Source: Paracoccaceae bacterium (GTDB lineage Bacteria; Pseudomonadota; Alphaproteobacteria; Rhodobacterales; Rhodobacteraceae). Taken from it: a stretch of DNA of 43,776 nt. Positions 7,686 through 15,819 of this stretch are shown here, in pieces (the first letter of the stretch is position 1; each line of letters opens with the position of its first letter). Position numbers and translations under genes: made by a program. The notes beneath the pieces were generated by a model. It made no database searches and was not told the origin of the DNA. It saw only the letters and a list, made by a program, of their open reading frames with translations. The stretch is taken from contig WRPH01000009.1 of the NCBI GenBank assembly GCA_009773375.1, forward strand, positions 1-43,776, in the 5' to 3' direction.

Positions 7686-9077
7686 ATGTCCGATGCTTTG
7701 CCCGAATCTCTGCCCACCCATCTGATCGCCGGTATCCACCCCGACCGCTTGGAAAAGCTGCGGACGCGTGAGGCCAAGCGCTTTGCGCAGGGTCGCCCGA
7801 AAGCGCGCGAGGCTTTGGCGCAGGCCGCCGATATCTTCCTTGACGGCGTGCCGCTGCACTGGATGAAAGACTGGCCGATGCCGCATCTGCCCTTGATTAC
7901 CAAGGCCAAGGGCGCGCGGATCACCGATATTGACGGCTACGAGATCGACGATTTCTGTCTGGGCGATACCGGCAGCATGTTCGGCCATTCGCCCGAGCCG
8001 GTGGCCAAGGCGATCCGGCAGCAGGCCGGGCGCGGGCTGACCTATATGCTGCCGTCGCAAGACGCGCTGGCGGCGGGGCAGCTGCTGTCCGAGCGCTTCG
8101 GCGATTTCCGCTGGCAGATCGCCACCACCGCCACCGACGCCAACCGCTTTGCCATCCGTGTGGCGCGTGCCATCACCCAGCGGCCCAAGATTCTGGTGTT
8201 CAACGGCTGCTATCACGGCACCGTCGATGATGTGATGGTCGAATTGCACAACGGCACCACGCAGAACCGTGAGGGTCTGATGGGGCAAGTGGCTGATCTG
8301 ACGCTGGGTGCGGTCGCTTGCGAATTCAATGACTTGGCGTCTGTCGAGGCGGCGTTGGCCAAAGGCGACATTGCCGCGATCCTGACCGAGCCGGTGATGA
8401 CCAACTCTTGCATGGTGCTGCCTGCTGCCGGGTTTCATGATGGCTTGCGCACGCTGTCGCGGCGCTATGGCGCGTTGCTGATCATCGATGAAACCCACAC
8501 GATCTCTAGCGGGTTGGGCGGTTATACCGGGGTGCATTCACTGTCGCCCGATATCTTCGTGGTTGGTAAATGCGTGGCGGGTGGCATGCCGACCGCCGTC
8601 TGGGGGCTGACGCCGGAAACGGCAGCACGCTATGACGCCGCCAACGCCGCGCGCCCGGCAGGCCATTCCGGCATGGGCACCACGCTGTCGGCCAATCCGA
8701 TGCAATTTGCCTGCCTGAAGGCGACGCTGTCCGAGGTGATGACGGCGAAAAACTACGCCCATATGGAGGCTCTGGCAGCGCGGCTTTCGCATGGGCTGGC
8801 CAAGGTGGTGGATCGCCACCGCGCGCCCTGGCATGTGGTGCGGGTCGGCGCGCGGGTGGAGTTCATCTGCGCCCCCGGTCCGTTGCAGAACGGCACCGAA
8901 GCGGGCCTAGCGCATCAGCCCGCTGTGGAATCGGCGCTGCATGTGGCGCTGCTCAATCGTGGCTGCCTGATTGCACCGTTCCACAACATGATGCTGATCA
9001 GCCCGAAGACGAAGAAGCGGCAGGCGGACCGGCTGATCCATGCCTTTGACGAAATCCTGTCCGAACTTTTTGCCTGA
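7686..9077 (+). CDS. Class-III PLP aminotransferase (glutamate-1-semialdehyde aminotransferase-like)
   Basis: The 463-residue protein shows the class-III pattern: FGHSPEPVAKAI, a phosphate-binding segment around TATDANRFAIR, FNGCYHGTVDD, IIDETHT, and the PLP lysine K295 in VVGKCVAGGMP. It resembles omega-aminotransferases and GSA-aminotransferase relatives used on terminal amines. It lies 132 bp after aruI behind inverted repeats, so it may be separately expressed. It is followed 7 bp later by a glutamine-synthetase-like ligase. That pairing suggests an amine or amino-acid substrate such as a polyamine or guanidino compound, but the substrate is not known. Confidence 0.75.
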   Translation: MSDALPESLPTHLIAGIHPDRLEKLRTREAKRFAQGRPKAREALAQAADIFLDGVPLHWMKDWPMPHLPLITKAKGARITDIDGYEIDDFCLGDTGSMFGHSPEPVAKAIRQQAGRGLTYMLPSQDALAAGQLLSERFGDFRWQIATTATDANRFAIRVARAITQRPKILVFNGCYHGTVDDVMVELHNGTTQNREGLMGQVADLTLGAVACEFNDLASVEAALAKGDIAAILTEPVMTNSCMVLPAAGFHDGLRTLSRRYGALLIIDETHTISSGLGGYTGVHSLSPDIFVVGKCVAGGMPTAVWGLTPETAARYDAANAARPAGHSGMGTTLSANPMQFACLKATLSEVMTAKNYAHMEALAARLSHGLAKVVDRHRAPWHVVRVGARVEFICAPGPLQNGTEAGLAHQPAVESALHVALLNRGCLIAPFHNMMLISPKTKKRQADRLIHAFDEILSELFA

Positions 9078-9084
9078 GAGTGCC

Positions 9085-10479
9085 ATGACCGATCCCATCA
9101 GCCCCTCTGGCTCCAGCGTCGCCGAGGCCGAGGCCTTTCTGGCCGCGCATCCCGAAATCGAGGCGTTTGATATCGTGCTGCACGACGCCAATGGCATCGG
9201 CCGTGGCAAGATCATCCGGCGGCATGAATTGCTGGGCATGTTTCGGTCGGGGCGGCATCTGCCGATCTCGATCCTGGGCTTGGACATCTGCGGCGAGGAT
9301 GTGCATGAAACCGGGCTGATCTGGGATCAGGGCGATGCCGACCGCCGGGCCTGGCCGATCCCCGGCAGTTTGCGTGCGATCCATGCCAGCCAACCACCGC
9401 GCGGCGAAGTGCTGATGAGCGTCTATAACCTCGACGGCTCGCGGATGAGTTCGGACCCGCGCCACGCCTTGCAGCGGCAGGTCGATGCGCTGGCCGCCGA
9501 AGGCCTGCACCCGGCCGGGGCGTTCGAACTGGAATTCTTCCTGTTGCAGAACGAACGCGGCCCGGATGGCAAGATGGTGCCGGCGCGCGATGTGCTGGAC
9601 GGGCGGCGCAATTCGAAGACCGCCGTCTATTCGGTGGATCAGTTGCACGGCATGTTGCCACTGTTCAACGATATATACGCCGATGCGGCCTTGGCAGGGA
9701 TCAAGGCGGAAACGCTGATTTCCGAATTCGCCCCCGGCCAGTATGAATTGACGCTGCAGTACCGCGAAGACGTGATGCAGGCCGCCGATGATCTGCTGCG
9801 GCTGAAACGCATGGTGCGCTGGCACGCCCGCCAGCATGGCGTGACCGCCTGCTTCATGGCGAAACCGCACGAGGATTACGCCGGATCCGGCATGCATTTC
9901 CACGTCTCTATCCGCGATGACGCCGGGGTGAACATCTTTGTCGAGCCGGTGGAGGGCGCGTTTAACGACCCCATCCGCCACGCCTTGGGCGGGTTGCGCG
10001 CCACGATGGGCGAAGCGATGCTGGTGTTCGCGCCGCATGCGAATTCCTGGCGGCGGTTTGCCTCAAACTCCTACGCGCCGGTGTCGCCCACCTGGGGGGT
10101 GAACAACCGCTCGGTGGCGCTGCGCATCCCGGCGGGTGATATCCGCGCCCGCCGGATCGAACATCGCCCGGCGGGGGTGGATGCCAACCCCTATCTGGTG
10201 GCGGCAACGGTGCTGGCAGGCATCCGGCACGGGCTGAAACTGCGGCTGGACCCGGGTCCGGAAACCACCGGCAACGGCTATGCCGATACATCAGACGCGC
10301 CACCGATCCCAGTGGATTGGCGCTCAGCGCTGGAGGCCGCGAAGGCCTCGGATTTCCTGAAAGACGCGCTGGGGACAGACCTGCACCGCAGCTTCACCGC
10401 CATCATCGGCGCAGAATATGCGCGGGTGGCGCGGACGGTGTCGGAAGTGGATTTCGATCTGTATCTGCACACTGTCTAG
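9085..10479 (+). CDS. Glutamine synthetase family protein (gamma-glutamylpolyamine synthetase/PuuA-like)
   Basis: The 464-residue protein carries glutamine-synthetase signatures: an N-terminal beta-grasp part (DIVLHDANGIGRGKIIRR), the metal-site block FELEFFLL, the ATP-site block GSGMHFHVSI and the substrate/metal block RRIEHRPAGVDANPYL. Length and sequence style fit the GSIII/PuuA group that joins glutamate to amines, rather than nitrogen-assimilatory GlnA. ATG 9085 is preferred to an earlier in-frame start because the earlier one would overlap the upstream gene. It is probably co-transcribed with the class-III aminotransferase. The exact amine is unknown. Confidence 0.8.
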   Translation: MTDPISPSGSSVAEAEAFLAAHPEIEAFDIVLHDANGIGRGKIIRRHELLGMFRSGRHLPISILGLDICGEDVHETGLIWDQGDADRRAWPIPGSLRAIHASQPPRGEVLMSVYNLDGSRMSSDPRHALQRQVDALAAEGLHPAGAFELEFFLLQNERGPDGKMVPARDVLDGRRNSKTAVYSVDQLHGMLPLFNDIYADAALAGIKAETLISEFAPGQYELTLQYREDVMQAADDLLRLKRMVRWHARQHGVTACFMAKPHEDYAGSGMHFHVSIRDDAGVNIFVEPVEGAFNDPIRHALGGLRATMGEAMLVFAPHANSWRRFASNSYAPVSPTWGVNNRSVALRIPAGDIRARRIEHRPAGVDANPYLVAATVLAGIRHGLKLRLDPGPETTGNGYADTSDAPPIPVDWRSALEAAKASDFLKDALGTDLHRSFTAIIGAEYARVARTVSEVDFDLYLHTV

Positions 10480-10523
10480 GCTTTGCCGCATGGTTTCGGG
10501 CTGACACGCTGGATGCCTCCGGC

Positions 10524-10584
10524 GGGAGTATTTATGCCAAGATGAAGGCCCATTCATCTTGGCATAAATACTCCCCGCGGAGCG
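10524..10584. repeat. Two opposed copies of the dispersed repeat forming a 23-bp hairpin
   Basis: Perfect 23-bp arms (10524-10546 and 10553-10575) flank a 6-nt loop. Each arm contains the core ATCTTGGCATAAATACTCC in opposite orientation. The right copy continues with CCGCGGAGCG as at 202-233. The element fills the gap between the convergent ligase and CbiX-like genes and may also act as a two-way terminator. Confidence 0.8.
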
Positions 10585-10604
10585 TCTGACGTGGCCCAGC
10601 AGCG

Positions 10605-11321
10605 CTAGCCTTTGCGATATCGACACTCTGCCGCGCACACCGGATGGCCCGCCTGCACCGCTGCGGCGACCAGCGCCGCCACGCGCGGATCAAGGCCGAG
10701 CGGCGGCAGAACCCGGCCCTGATATCCGGCGGCGGTCAAGGCGGCGGGGATGTCGTGCAAGACATGGCCACCGCTGGCGGCGAAGAACGGCAGGCATACC
10801 GCTTGCGGGCCAAGCCCGGCTATCTCTGCCAGTGTCGGGTCTTGTTCGATGAAGCCTGTCACGACGGGCAGGCCCAGCGCGGCTGTGATCTTGTCGGCGA
10901 GGTGGTGGGCTATGTCGGACGGCACCGGGCTTTTGAACGAGCCGTGCGCGGCCAGCAGAACCTGCGGCGCGGCAAGCCCCACCACCGCCTCGGCCAGCAC
11001 TTGCACCGCCAGATCATGCAGCGCGGGCAGGCAGCCCAGCGGCTCGAGCACGCGCCAGCCCTGCGCTCCTGCTTCGCGCAGCTTGGCCGGCAGATGCACG
11101 CGGGTAAACCAGCCGCCAGCCATGAACATCGGGAACACCACGCCGCCCGGCCCCAGATCAGCCAGTGCCTGCGCCATCGCGCCGGGCTCGGCCAGCGTTG
11201 CCGCCGCCACCCGACGGCCCGGCAGCAGGTCTGCCACCCGCGCCGCAAAATGCGCCAGTTCTGCCGCCGCTGGGGCGGGATCAGACGGCTGGCCGTGGGC
11301 AACGATAAGAACCGGGGGCAT
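10605..11321 (-). CDS. CbiX/sirohydrochlorin chelatase-like protein
   Basis: The 238-residue protein has two similar halves, each starting with a strand that ends in a His-Gly pair: LIVAHGQPSD (H9) and LLAAHGSFKSP. It also has VFPMFMAGGWFTRVHLP and CLPFFAASGGHVLHDIP. These are marks of the CbiX/SirB family, which inserts cobalt or iron into sirohydrochlorin. ATG 11321 (PPVLIVAHGQ) is chosen over a long upstream frame because it matches the family N-terminus and follows an AAAGG sequence. No cobalamin or siroheme genes are adjacent, so the metal and role are uncertain. Confidence 0.65.
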   Translation of the reverse strand: MPPVLIVAHGQPSDPAPAAAELAHFAARVADLLPGRRVAAATLAEPGAMAQALADLGPGGVVFPMFMAGGWFTRVHLPAKLREAGAQGWRVLEPLGCLPALHDLAVQVLAEAVVGLAAPQVLLAAHGSFKSPVPSDIAHHLADKITAALGLPVVTGFIEQDPTLAEIAGLGPQAVCLPFFAASGGHVLHDIPAALTAAGYQGRVLPPLGLDPRVAALVAAAVQAGHPVCAAECRYRKG

Positions 11322-11539
11322 GGAGGCACCTTTCTGTTGCGCCCAAGCTAGGGCTTTCGCCAGCCACGACAAGCCCCGAGCCGCAGCCGCAAGGCGGAGG
11401 CGAGACAAAAGCCCTGCGCGGCACGCGCGCCATTTGGCAGCCGCTGGCTTCGGGCGTCGCGGAATACCTCTTGCCGTGTCGGCTTTGGCGCGGCAATCGC
11501 CGCCTGCACCGCTAGGCTGGTGCAAACCCGGAGATCGCC

Positions 11540-12646
11540 ATGAAGATCGTCAGACTGGAAACCTTCACCACCGAATTCGTTGGCTTTGTCCGCGCCACTT
11601 CGGACACCGGCGCGCAGGGGTGGGGGCAGGTTTCCACCTATAACGCGGACCTCACCTGCGAGATTTTCCACCGTCAGATCGCGCCGCACGCGCTGGGCCG
11701 CGATGCCTTGGATTTCGCCGACACGCTCGCCCTGATCAGTGAGCGCGAGCATAAATACCCCGGCAGTTATCTGCGCCGGGCGATGACCGGGCTGGATACC
11801 GCGCTTTGGGATCTGCGTGGCAAGCTGGAGGGCAAGCCGGTGGCCAGCCTGATCGGCGGCTCGCCCGGCAAGGTGCGCGCCTATGCCAGCTCGATGAAGC
11901 GCGACATCACCCCCGAGGACGAGGCAAAGCGGTTCCTGAAGCTGCGCGACGATCATGGCTTCACCGCCTTCAAATGGCGGGTCGGGGCGGAATGTGGCCG
12001 CGACCGCGATGAATGGCCGGGGCGGACCGAGGCGGTGATCCCGGTGGTGTCGAAGGCTTTGGGGGATGGGATCGACAAGCTGGTGGATGGCAACTCTTGC
12101 TATTCACCGGCGCGGGCCATCGCGGTGGGGCGGCTGTTGGAGGACAACGGCATCGGCCACCTTGAAGAGCCCTGCCCCTATTGGCACCCCGAACAGACCG
12201 CCGAGGTTCGGGCGGCGCTGTCGATTGATGTGGCGGGGGGTGAGCAGGATTGTGAGTTCTCCAGCTGGCAGCTGATGTTTGACCGGCAGGCGGTCGATAT
12301 CGCGCAGCCGGATGTGATGTATCTGGGCGGGCTGCATCGCACGCTGGAGGTCTGCCGGATGGCGGCAGCGGCGGGGTTGCCGGTGACGCCGCATGCGGCC
12401 AACCTGTCTTTGGTGACGATGTGCACCATGCATCTTTTGCGGGCGATCCCGAATGCCGGCAAGTATCTGGAATTCTCGATCGAGGGTCTGGATTACTACC
12501 CGTGGCAGCACGGGCTGTTTCTGGGCGATCCCTACAAGATCGAGGATGGCCAAGCCACGGTCAGCGATGCCCCCGGCTGGGGGATAGAGATCAATCCGGT
12601 CTGGCTGGAGGCCGCCAGCTACAAGGTTTCGCAGCTTGACCGATGA
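11540..12646 (+). CDS. Mandelate racemase/muconate lactonizing enzyme family protein
   Basis: The 368-residue enolase-superfamily enzyme has a capping domain (residues 1 to about 110) and a TIM barrel. Metal ligands appear as D183/N185 (VDGNS), E209 (LEEP) and E235 (AGGEQD). Acid/base candidates are K145 (FKWRVG) and H285 (TPHAAN), with D258 (QPDVM) as the usual partner of the histidine. The family removes the proton next to a carboxylate, as in sugar-acid dehydratases, racemases and cycloisomerases. The K/H pair fits the mandelate-racemase group, but the substrate is not predictable. The start has a GGAGA ribosome binding site. It precedes the kinase/phospho-lyase pair by 129 bp on the same strand. 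Confidence 0.8.
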   Translation: MKIVRLETFTTEFVGFVRATSDTGAQGWGQVSTYNADLTCEIFHRQIAPHALGRDALDFADTLALISEREHKYPGSYLRRAMTGLDTALWDLRGKLEGKPVASLIGGSPGKVRAYASSMKRDITPEDEAKRFLKLRDDHGFTAFKWRVGAECGRDRDEWPGRTEAVIPVVSKALGDGIDKLVDGNSCYSPARAIAVGRLLEDNGIGHLEEPCPYWHPEQTAEVRAALSIDVAGGEQDCEFSSWQLMFDRQAVDIAQPDVMYLGGLHRTLEVCRMAAAAGLPVTPHAANLSLVTMCTMHLLRAIPNAGKYLEFSIEGLDYYPWQHGLFLGDPYKIEDGQATVSDAPGWGIEINPVWLEAASYKVSQLDR

Positions 12647-12722
12647 CGCGCCACATGTGGACACGACTTCCATTTACGCAATATCAAGGGCTTATGAGGC
12701 CGTGTTCAGCTTTGATTAACCA

Positions 12723-12754
12723 CGCGAGGTAGGGTGCGTGCTGGCACGCACCGC
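12723..12754. repeat. GGTGCGTG hairpin repeat, copy 1
   Basis: GCGAGGTAGGGTGCGTG leads into a hairpin GGTGCGTGC / GCACGCACC (12733-12752, 2-nt loop). The same flank and arms recur at 40431-40487 with a longer stem. Here it lies 21 bp upstream of the kinase start. Because the other copy lies 3' of a gene, I read it as a dispersed repeat, not a dedicated regulator. Confidence 0.6.
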
Positions 12755-12775
12755 GCCTGTAGGCCCGGATTTTCC

Positions 12776-13780
12776 ATGACAGACACCCCGCTAGGCGCGT
12801 TGCTTTCCTCGGCCCCGCCGACCCTGACCGATGATGAGGCCGCCAAGCTTGCGCTGCTCCATTTTGGCGTGGAGGGGCGGTTGAAACGGCTGACCTCGGA
12901 GCGCGATCTGAACCTGCAAATCGCCACGCCGGGGCAGGCCTATGTGCTGAAACTCGCCAACCCCGCCGAGGCTGCCGAGGTGACGGATTTCCAGACCCAA
13001 GCGCTACTGCATCTGGAGGGCAGCGGGTTGCCGGTGCCACGGGTGATCTGCACGCGTGCTGGCGCGACCGAGGTGGCAACGCCGCAGGGCATCTTGCGGC
13101 TGCTGACCTATCTGGAGGGCACGCCGCAGCATCTGACGCCGCGCACCCCGGCGCAGGCGCGGTCTTTGGCGGCGATGGCGGCGCGGCTGACGCAGGGCTT
13201 GGCCGGGTTTAGCCACCCGGCGGCGGCGCATGTGCTGCAATGGGATATCAAGCAGGCCGCCAGCTTGCAGCCGCTGTTGCCCGATGTGCCGGAAGATCTG
13301 CGGCCCTTGGCACAAGCGACGCTGGATCGGTTTTTGATGCTGGAGCCGCGCTTGCCCGATCTGCGCTGGCAGGTGGTGCATAATGATCTGAACCCGCATA
13401 ACGTGTTGGTTTCGCCGGATAACCCGGATGAAGTCTCCGGCATTCTGGATTTCGGCGATATGGTTTACACGCCGCTGATCTGTGATGCGGCGATTGCGGC
13501 GTCTTACTGCATCCGACCTGAAGCCGCGCTGGATAGCCTGCTGAATTTCGCCCGCGCCTATCATGCGGTGTTGCCTTTGACCGCCGCCGAGGCGCAGGCT
13601 TTTCCCGATCTGGTGGCGGCGCGGATGCTGACGACGCTGGCGATCACCTCGCATCGCGCCGCGCGCTACCCGGACAACGCGGCCTATATTCTGCGCAACT
13701 TTGCCGCTTCACGCGCTGGCTTGATCGCGCTGGCGGCGCTGCCGCGCCCTACCCTGCAAACCGCCATGGAGGCATTATGA
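12776..13780 (+). CDS. Aminoglycoside phosphotransferase-fold kinase (hydroxylysine kinase-like)
   Basis: The 334-residue protein has the APH/choline-kinase fold. It shows an ATP lysine (VLKL, K59), the Brenner-type catalytic loop VHNDLNPHNVLV (D204, N209) and the metal motif GILDFGDM (D225). This layout fits the hydroxylysine kinase (HYKK/AGPHD1) group, which phosphorylates the hydroxyl of a small amino acid or amino alcohol. ATG 12776 is preferred to GTG 12734, which would place the start inside the hairpin repeat. The stop overlaps the next start (ATGA at 13777). The partner is a class-III PLP enzyme, the same pair that degrades 5-hydroxylysine in animals. The substrate here is inferred, not shown. 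Confidence 0.7.
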   Translation: MTDTPLGALLSSAPPTLTDDEAAKLALLHFGVEGRLKRLTSERDLNLQIATPGQAYVLKLANPAEAAEVTDFQTQALLHLEGSGLPVPRVICTRAGATEVATPQGILRLLTYLEGTPQHLTPRTPAQARSLAAMAARLTQGLAGFSHPAAAHVLQWDIKQAASLQPLLPDVPEDLRPLAQATLDRFLMLEPRLPDLRWQVVHNDLNPHNVLVSPDNPDEVSGILDFGDMVYTPLICDAAIAASYCIRPEAALDSLLNFARAYHAVLPLTAAEAQAFPDLVAARMLTTLAITSHRAARYPDNAAYILRNFAASRAGLIALAALPRPTLQTAMEAL

Positions 13781-15096
13781 AGAACGACGGAACCATGGTG
13801 AACGCCTATGTGCCGGGCAAGGGCAACCTTTCGGCAGAGGATCAGGCGCTGGTGGCGCGGCGGGTGCGCGCGCTGGGGCCGGCCTATCGGTTGTTTTATG
13901 AAACCCCGGTGCATCTGGTGCGCGGCGAGGGCGTCTGGCTTTATGATGCCGAGGGCAACGCCTATCTGGATACCTATAACAATGTGGCGTCAGTCGGCCA
14001 TTGTCACCCGGCGGTGGTGGCGGCTACGGCGCGGCAGGCGGCGGTGTTTGCCAGCCATACCCGCTATCTGCACGACACGGTGCTGGACTATGCTGAACGG
14101 CTGCTGGGCCATTTCCCGCCCGAGCTGTCGCATGTGATGTTCACTTGCACCGGGTCGGAGGCGAACGATCTGGCGTTTCGGATAGCACGGGCGCACACTG
14201 GCGGGACCGGGTTTATCGTTACGGAAAACGCCTATCACGGGGTGACTTACGCGATTGCGGCCATGTCGCCTTCACTGGGCGAAGGCGTGCCTTTGGGCGA
14301 GCATGTGCGCACCATTCCGGCCCCCGATCCGTTGCGGATGACGGGCGATCTGGGGGCGGCTTTTGCGGCGGAAGTGCAGGCGGCGATTGACGACATGCTG
14401 CGGCATGGCATCAAACCGGCGGGGTTGATCGTGGATACGATCTTCTCGTCGGATGGGGTTTATGAGGGGCCGAAGGGCTTTCTGGCGCCTGCGGTGGCGG
14501 CGATCCGTGCGGCGGGCGGCGTGTTCATCGCCGACGAGGTGCAGCCGGGCTTTGGCCGCTGTGGCGAGACCATGTGGGGCTTCCAGCGCCATGGCGTGCT
14601 GCCGGATATGGTCAGCCTTGGCAAGCCGATGGGCAATGGCTATCCGGTGGCGGGGCTGGTGATGCAGCCCGGCGTGATCGCGGCGTTTGGCGCAAAGGCG
14701 CGGTATTTCAACACCTTCGGCGGCAATGCGGTGGCGGCGGCGACGGCGATGGCGGTGCTGGAGGTGATCGAATCCGAAGGATTGCAGGAAAACGCCCGCG
14801 TGGTCGGGGATTATTTCGCGCAGGGCCTGCGCGATCTGGGCAAGCGGCATGACTGCCTTGGCCCGTTGCGCGCGGCGGGGCTGTTTCTGGGGCAGGACAT
14901 CATTGCAGGCGACGCGCTGACCCCGGATGCGGCGCGCACCAGCCGGATCGTCAACGGCCTGCGGGAAGCGCGGGTGCTGATTTCTGCCACCGGGCCACGG
15001 TCGAACGTGCTGAAGATCCGGCCGCCCTTGGTGTTTTCCAAGGCCAATGTCGATCATTTCCTGCAAGCGTTTGATCAGGTGCTGGCGCGGGTCTGA
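13777..15096 (+). CDS. Class-III PLP enzyme, possible phospho-lyase (AGXT2L-like) or aminotransferase
   Basis: The 439-residue protein has class-III blocks: TYNNVASVGHCHP, CTGSEANDLAFRIA, ENAYHGVTY, FIADEVQPGFGR and the PLP lysine K283 (SLGKPMGNGYP). The TYNNVASVGHCHP and SLGKPMGNGYP sequences resemble the AGXT2L1/AGXT2L2 branch. Those enzymes are not transaminases; they eliminate phosphate and ammonia from phosphoethanolamine or 5-phosphohydroxylysine. Overlap with a kinase gene supports a kinase then phospho-lyase pathway. ATG 13777 gives the ATGA overlap, but ATG 13795 is also possible. An ordinary omega-aminotransferase remains an alternative. Confidence 0.7.
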   Translation: MKNDGTMVNAYVPGKGNLSAEDQALVARRVRALGPAYRLFYETPVHLVRGEGVWLYDAEGNAYLDTYNNVASVGHCHPAVVAATARQAAVFASHTRYLHDTVLDYAERLLGHFPPELSHVMFTCTGSEANDLAFRIARAHTGGTGFIVTENAYHGVTYAIAAMSPSLGEGVPLGEHVRTIPAPDPLRMTGDLGAAFAAEVQAAIDDMLRHGIKPAGLIVDTIFSSDGVYEGPKGFLAPAVAAIRAAGGVFIADEVQPGFGRCGETMWGFQRHGVLPDMVSLGKPMGNGYPVAGLVMQPGVIAAFGAKARYFNTFGGNAVAAATAMAVLEVIESEGLQENARVVGDYFAQGLRDLGKRHDCLGPLRAAGLFLGQDIIAGDALTPDAARTSRIVNGLREARVLISATGPRSNVLKIRPPLVFSKANVDHFLQAFDQVLARV

Positions 15097-15104
15097 CAAA
15101 GGCG

Positions 15105-15146
15105 GGCGCGGGTGGGGCGGTAACACCCCTGCCCGCGCCAATTTTT
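15105..15146 (+). terminator. Intrinsic terminator after the class-III PLP gene
   Basis: A strong GC stem starts with GGCGCGGG (15105-15112) and closes with CCCGCGCC (15132-15139), with G/C-rich pairing between. A T5 run follows at 15142-15146. Confidence 0.75.
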
Positions 15147-15158
15147 CGCGATTCCCCC

Positions 15159-15187
15159 TTGACGCCCCCGGCGGGTCGCAATACTCA
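15159..15187 (+). promoter_or_regulatory. tRNA-Met promoter
   Basis: TTGACG (15159-15164) and TACTCA (15182-15187) are exactly 17 bp apart and end 10 bp before the tRNA, a good fit to a housekeeping sigma-70 promoter. Confidence 0.6.
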
Positions 15188-15197
15188 CCGCGCCAGT

Positions 15198-15274
15198 GGC
15201 GAGGTAGCTCAGTTGGTTAGAGCACACGACTCATAATCGTGGGGTCGAGAGTTCGAGTCTCTCCCTCGCCACCA
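15198..15274 (+). tRNA. tRNA-Met (anticodon CAT)
   Basis: The 77-nt gene folds as a standard cloverleaf. The acceptor stem GGCGAGG pairs with CCTCGCC, the D-loop is AGTTGGTTAGA, the anticodon loop is CTCATAA with a five-pair stem, and the T-loop is TTCGAGT closed by GAGAG/CTCTC. The discriminator A is followed by an encoded CCA (15272-15274). The G-C pair at the acceptor end fits an elongator, not initiator, tRNA-Met. A tRNA-Ile2 with modified CAT is formally possible. Confidence 0.93.
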
Positions 15275-15819
15275 GTTTAGCCAATCCTATGTTGTTTGCT
15301 TGAAAGATCAGGCGCTGACAGGGGGTTTTGAAGGTAGGCGACACACCTTCGCTATCAACCGGGCCAAAGTGCGCTGCAACTCCGCCTTGGCTCCGGCAGA
15401 CACAATCACCGCAGCGCCTCGTTTCCGACCTTCGGCCTTGCCTTTGTGACTGTGATGAGGGCGGCAGGCTTGATGGATCGTCGGCCTGTTTGTGATGACC
15501 GCAACGCTTTCAATTCCAGCCCGCCGGAAGGCCTTGTTTATTTCGACTATGGCGGCACCTGCGGCAGAGAAGGCTTGCACTCCGGGCGCACAGCACAATC
15601 CGCGCGGCATGTGGCCACGGAAAGCGGTTTTCAGTGTGTTCAGCCTGCTTTCAGATGAGCGGCGGCGCGAAGGCAGGTGCGATGGTGTATTGCCCGAACG
15701 CATCTGCCTGCGATTTGCCCCCCAGCTTGAAGGCCCCCCTGCCAGCCCCATGAAGCGGACCCCTTCACGGGCTATGTTGCTGCCGTGTAAAGCGCTTGGT
15801 CTTTCGCTTGGTGAGCGGG
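15275..15819. other. 545-bp stretch downstream of the tRNA with no convincing gene
   Basis: Several overlapping frames exist on both strands, the longest being 147 codons leftward (15308-15751). None has a good ribosome binding site, a recognisable motif or normal amino-acid make-up; they are rich in Arg, Ser and Pro. A spot just 3' of a tRNA is a classic integration site, so decayed foreign DNA is possible. I found no integrase motif and no repeat of the tRNA 3' end within the stretch. Confidence 0.4.

Noticed and set aside
15308..15751. Leftward 147-codon frame as a real gene
   Set aside because: No ribosome binding site, signature or family resemblance. Composition resembles non-coding shadows.
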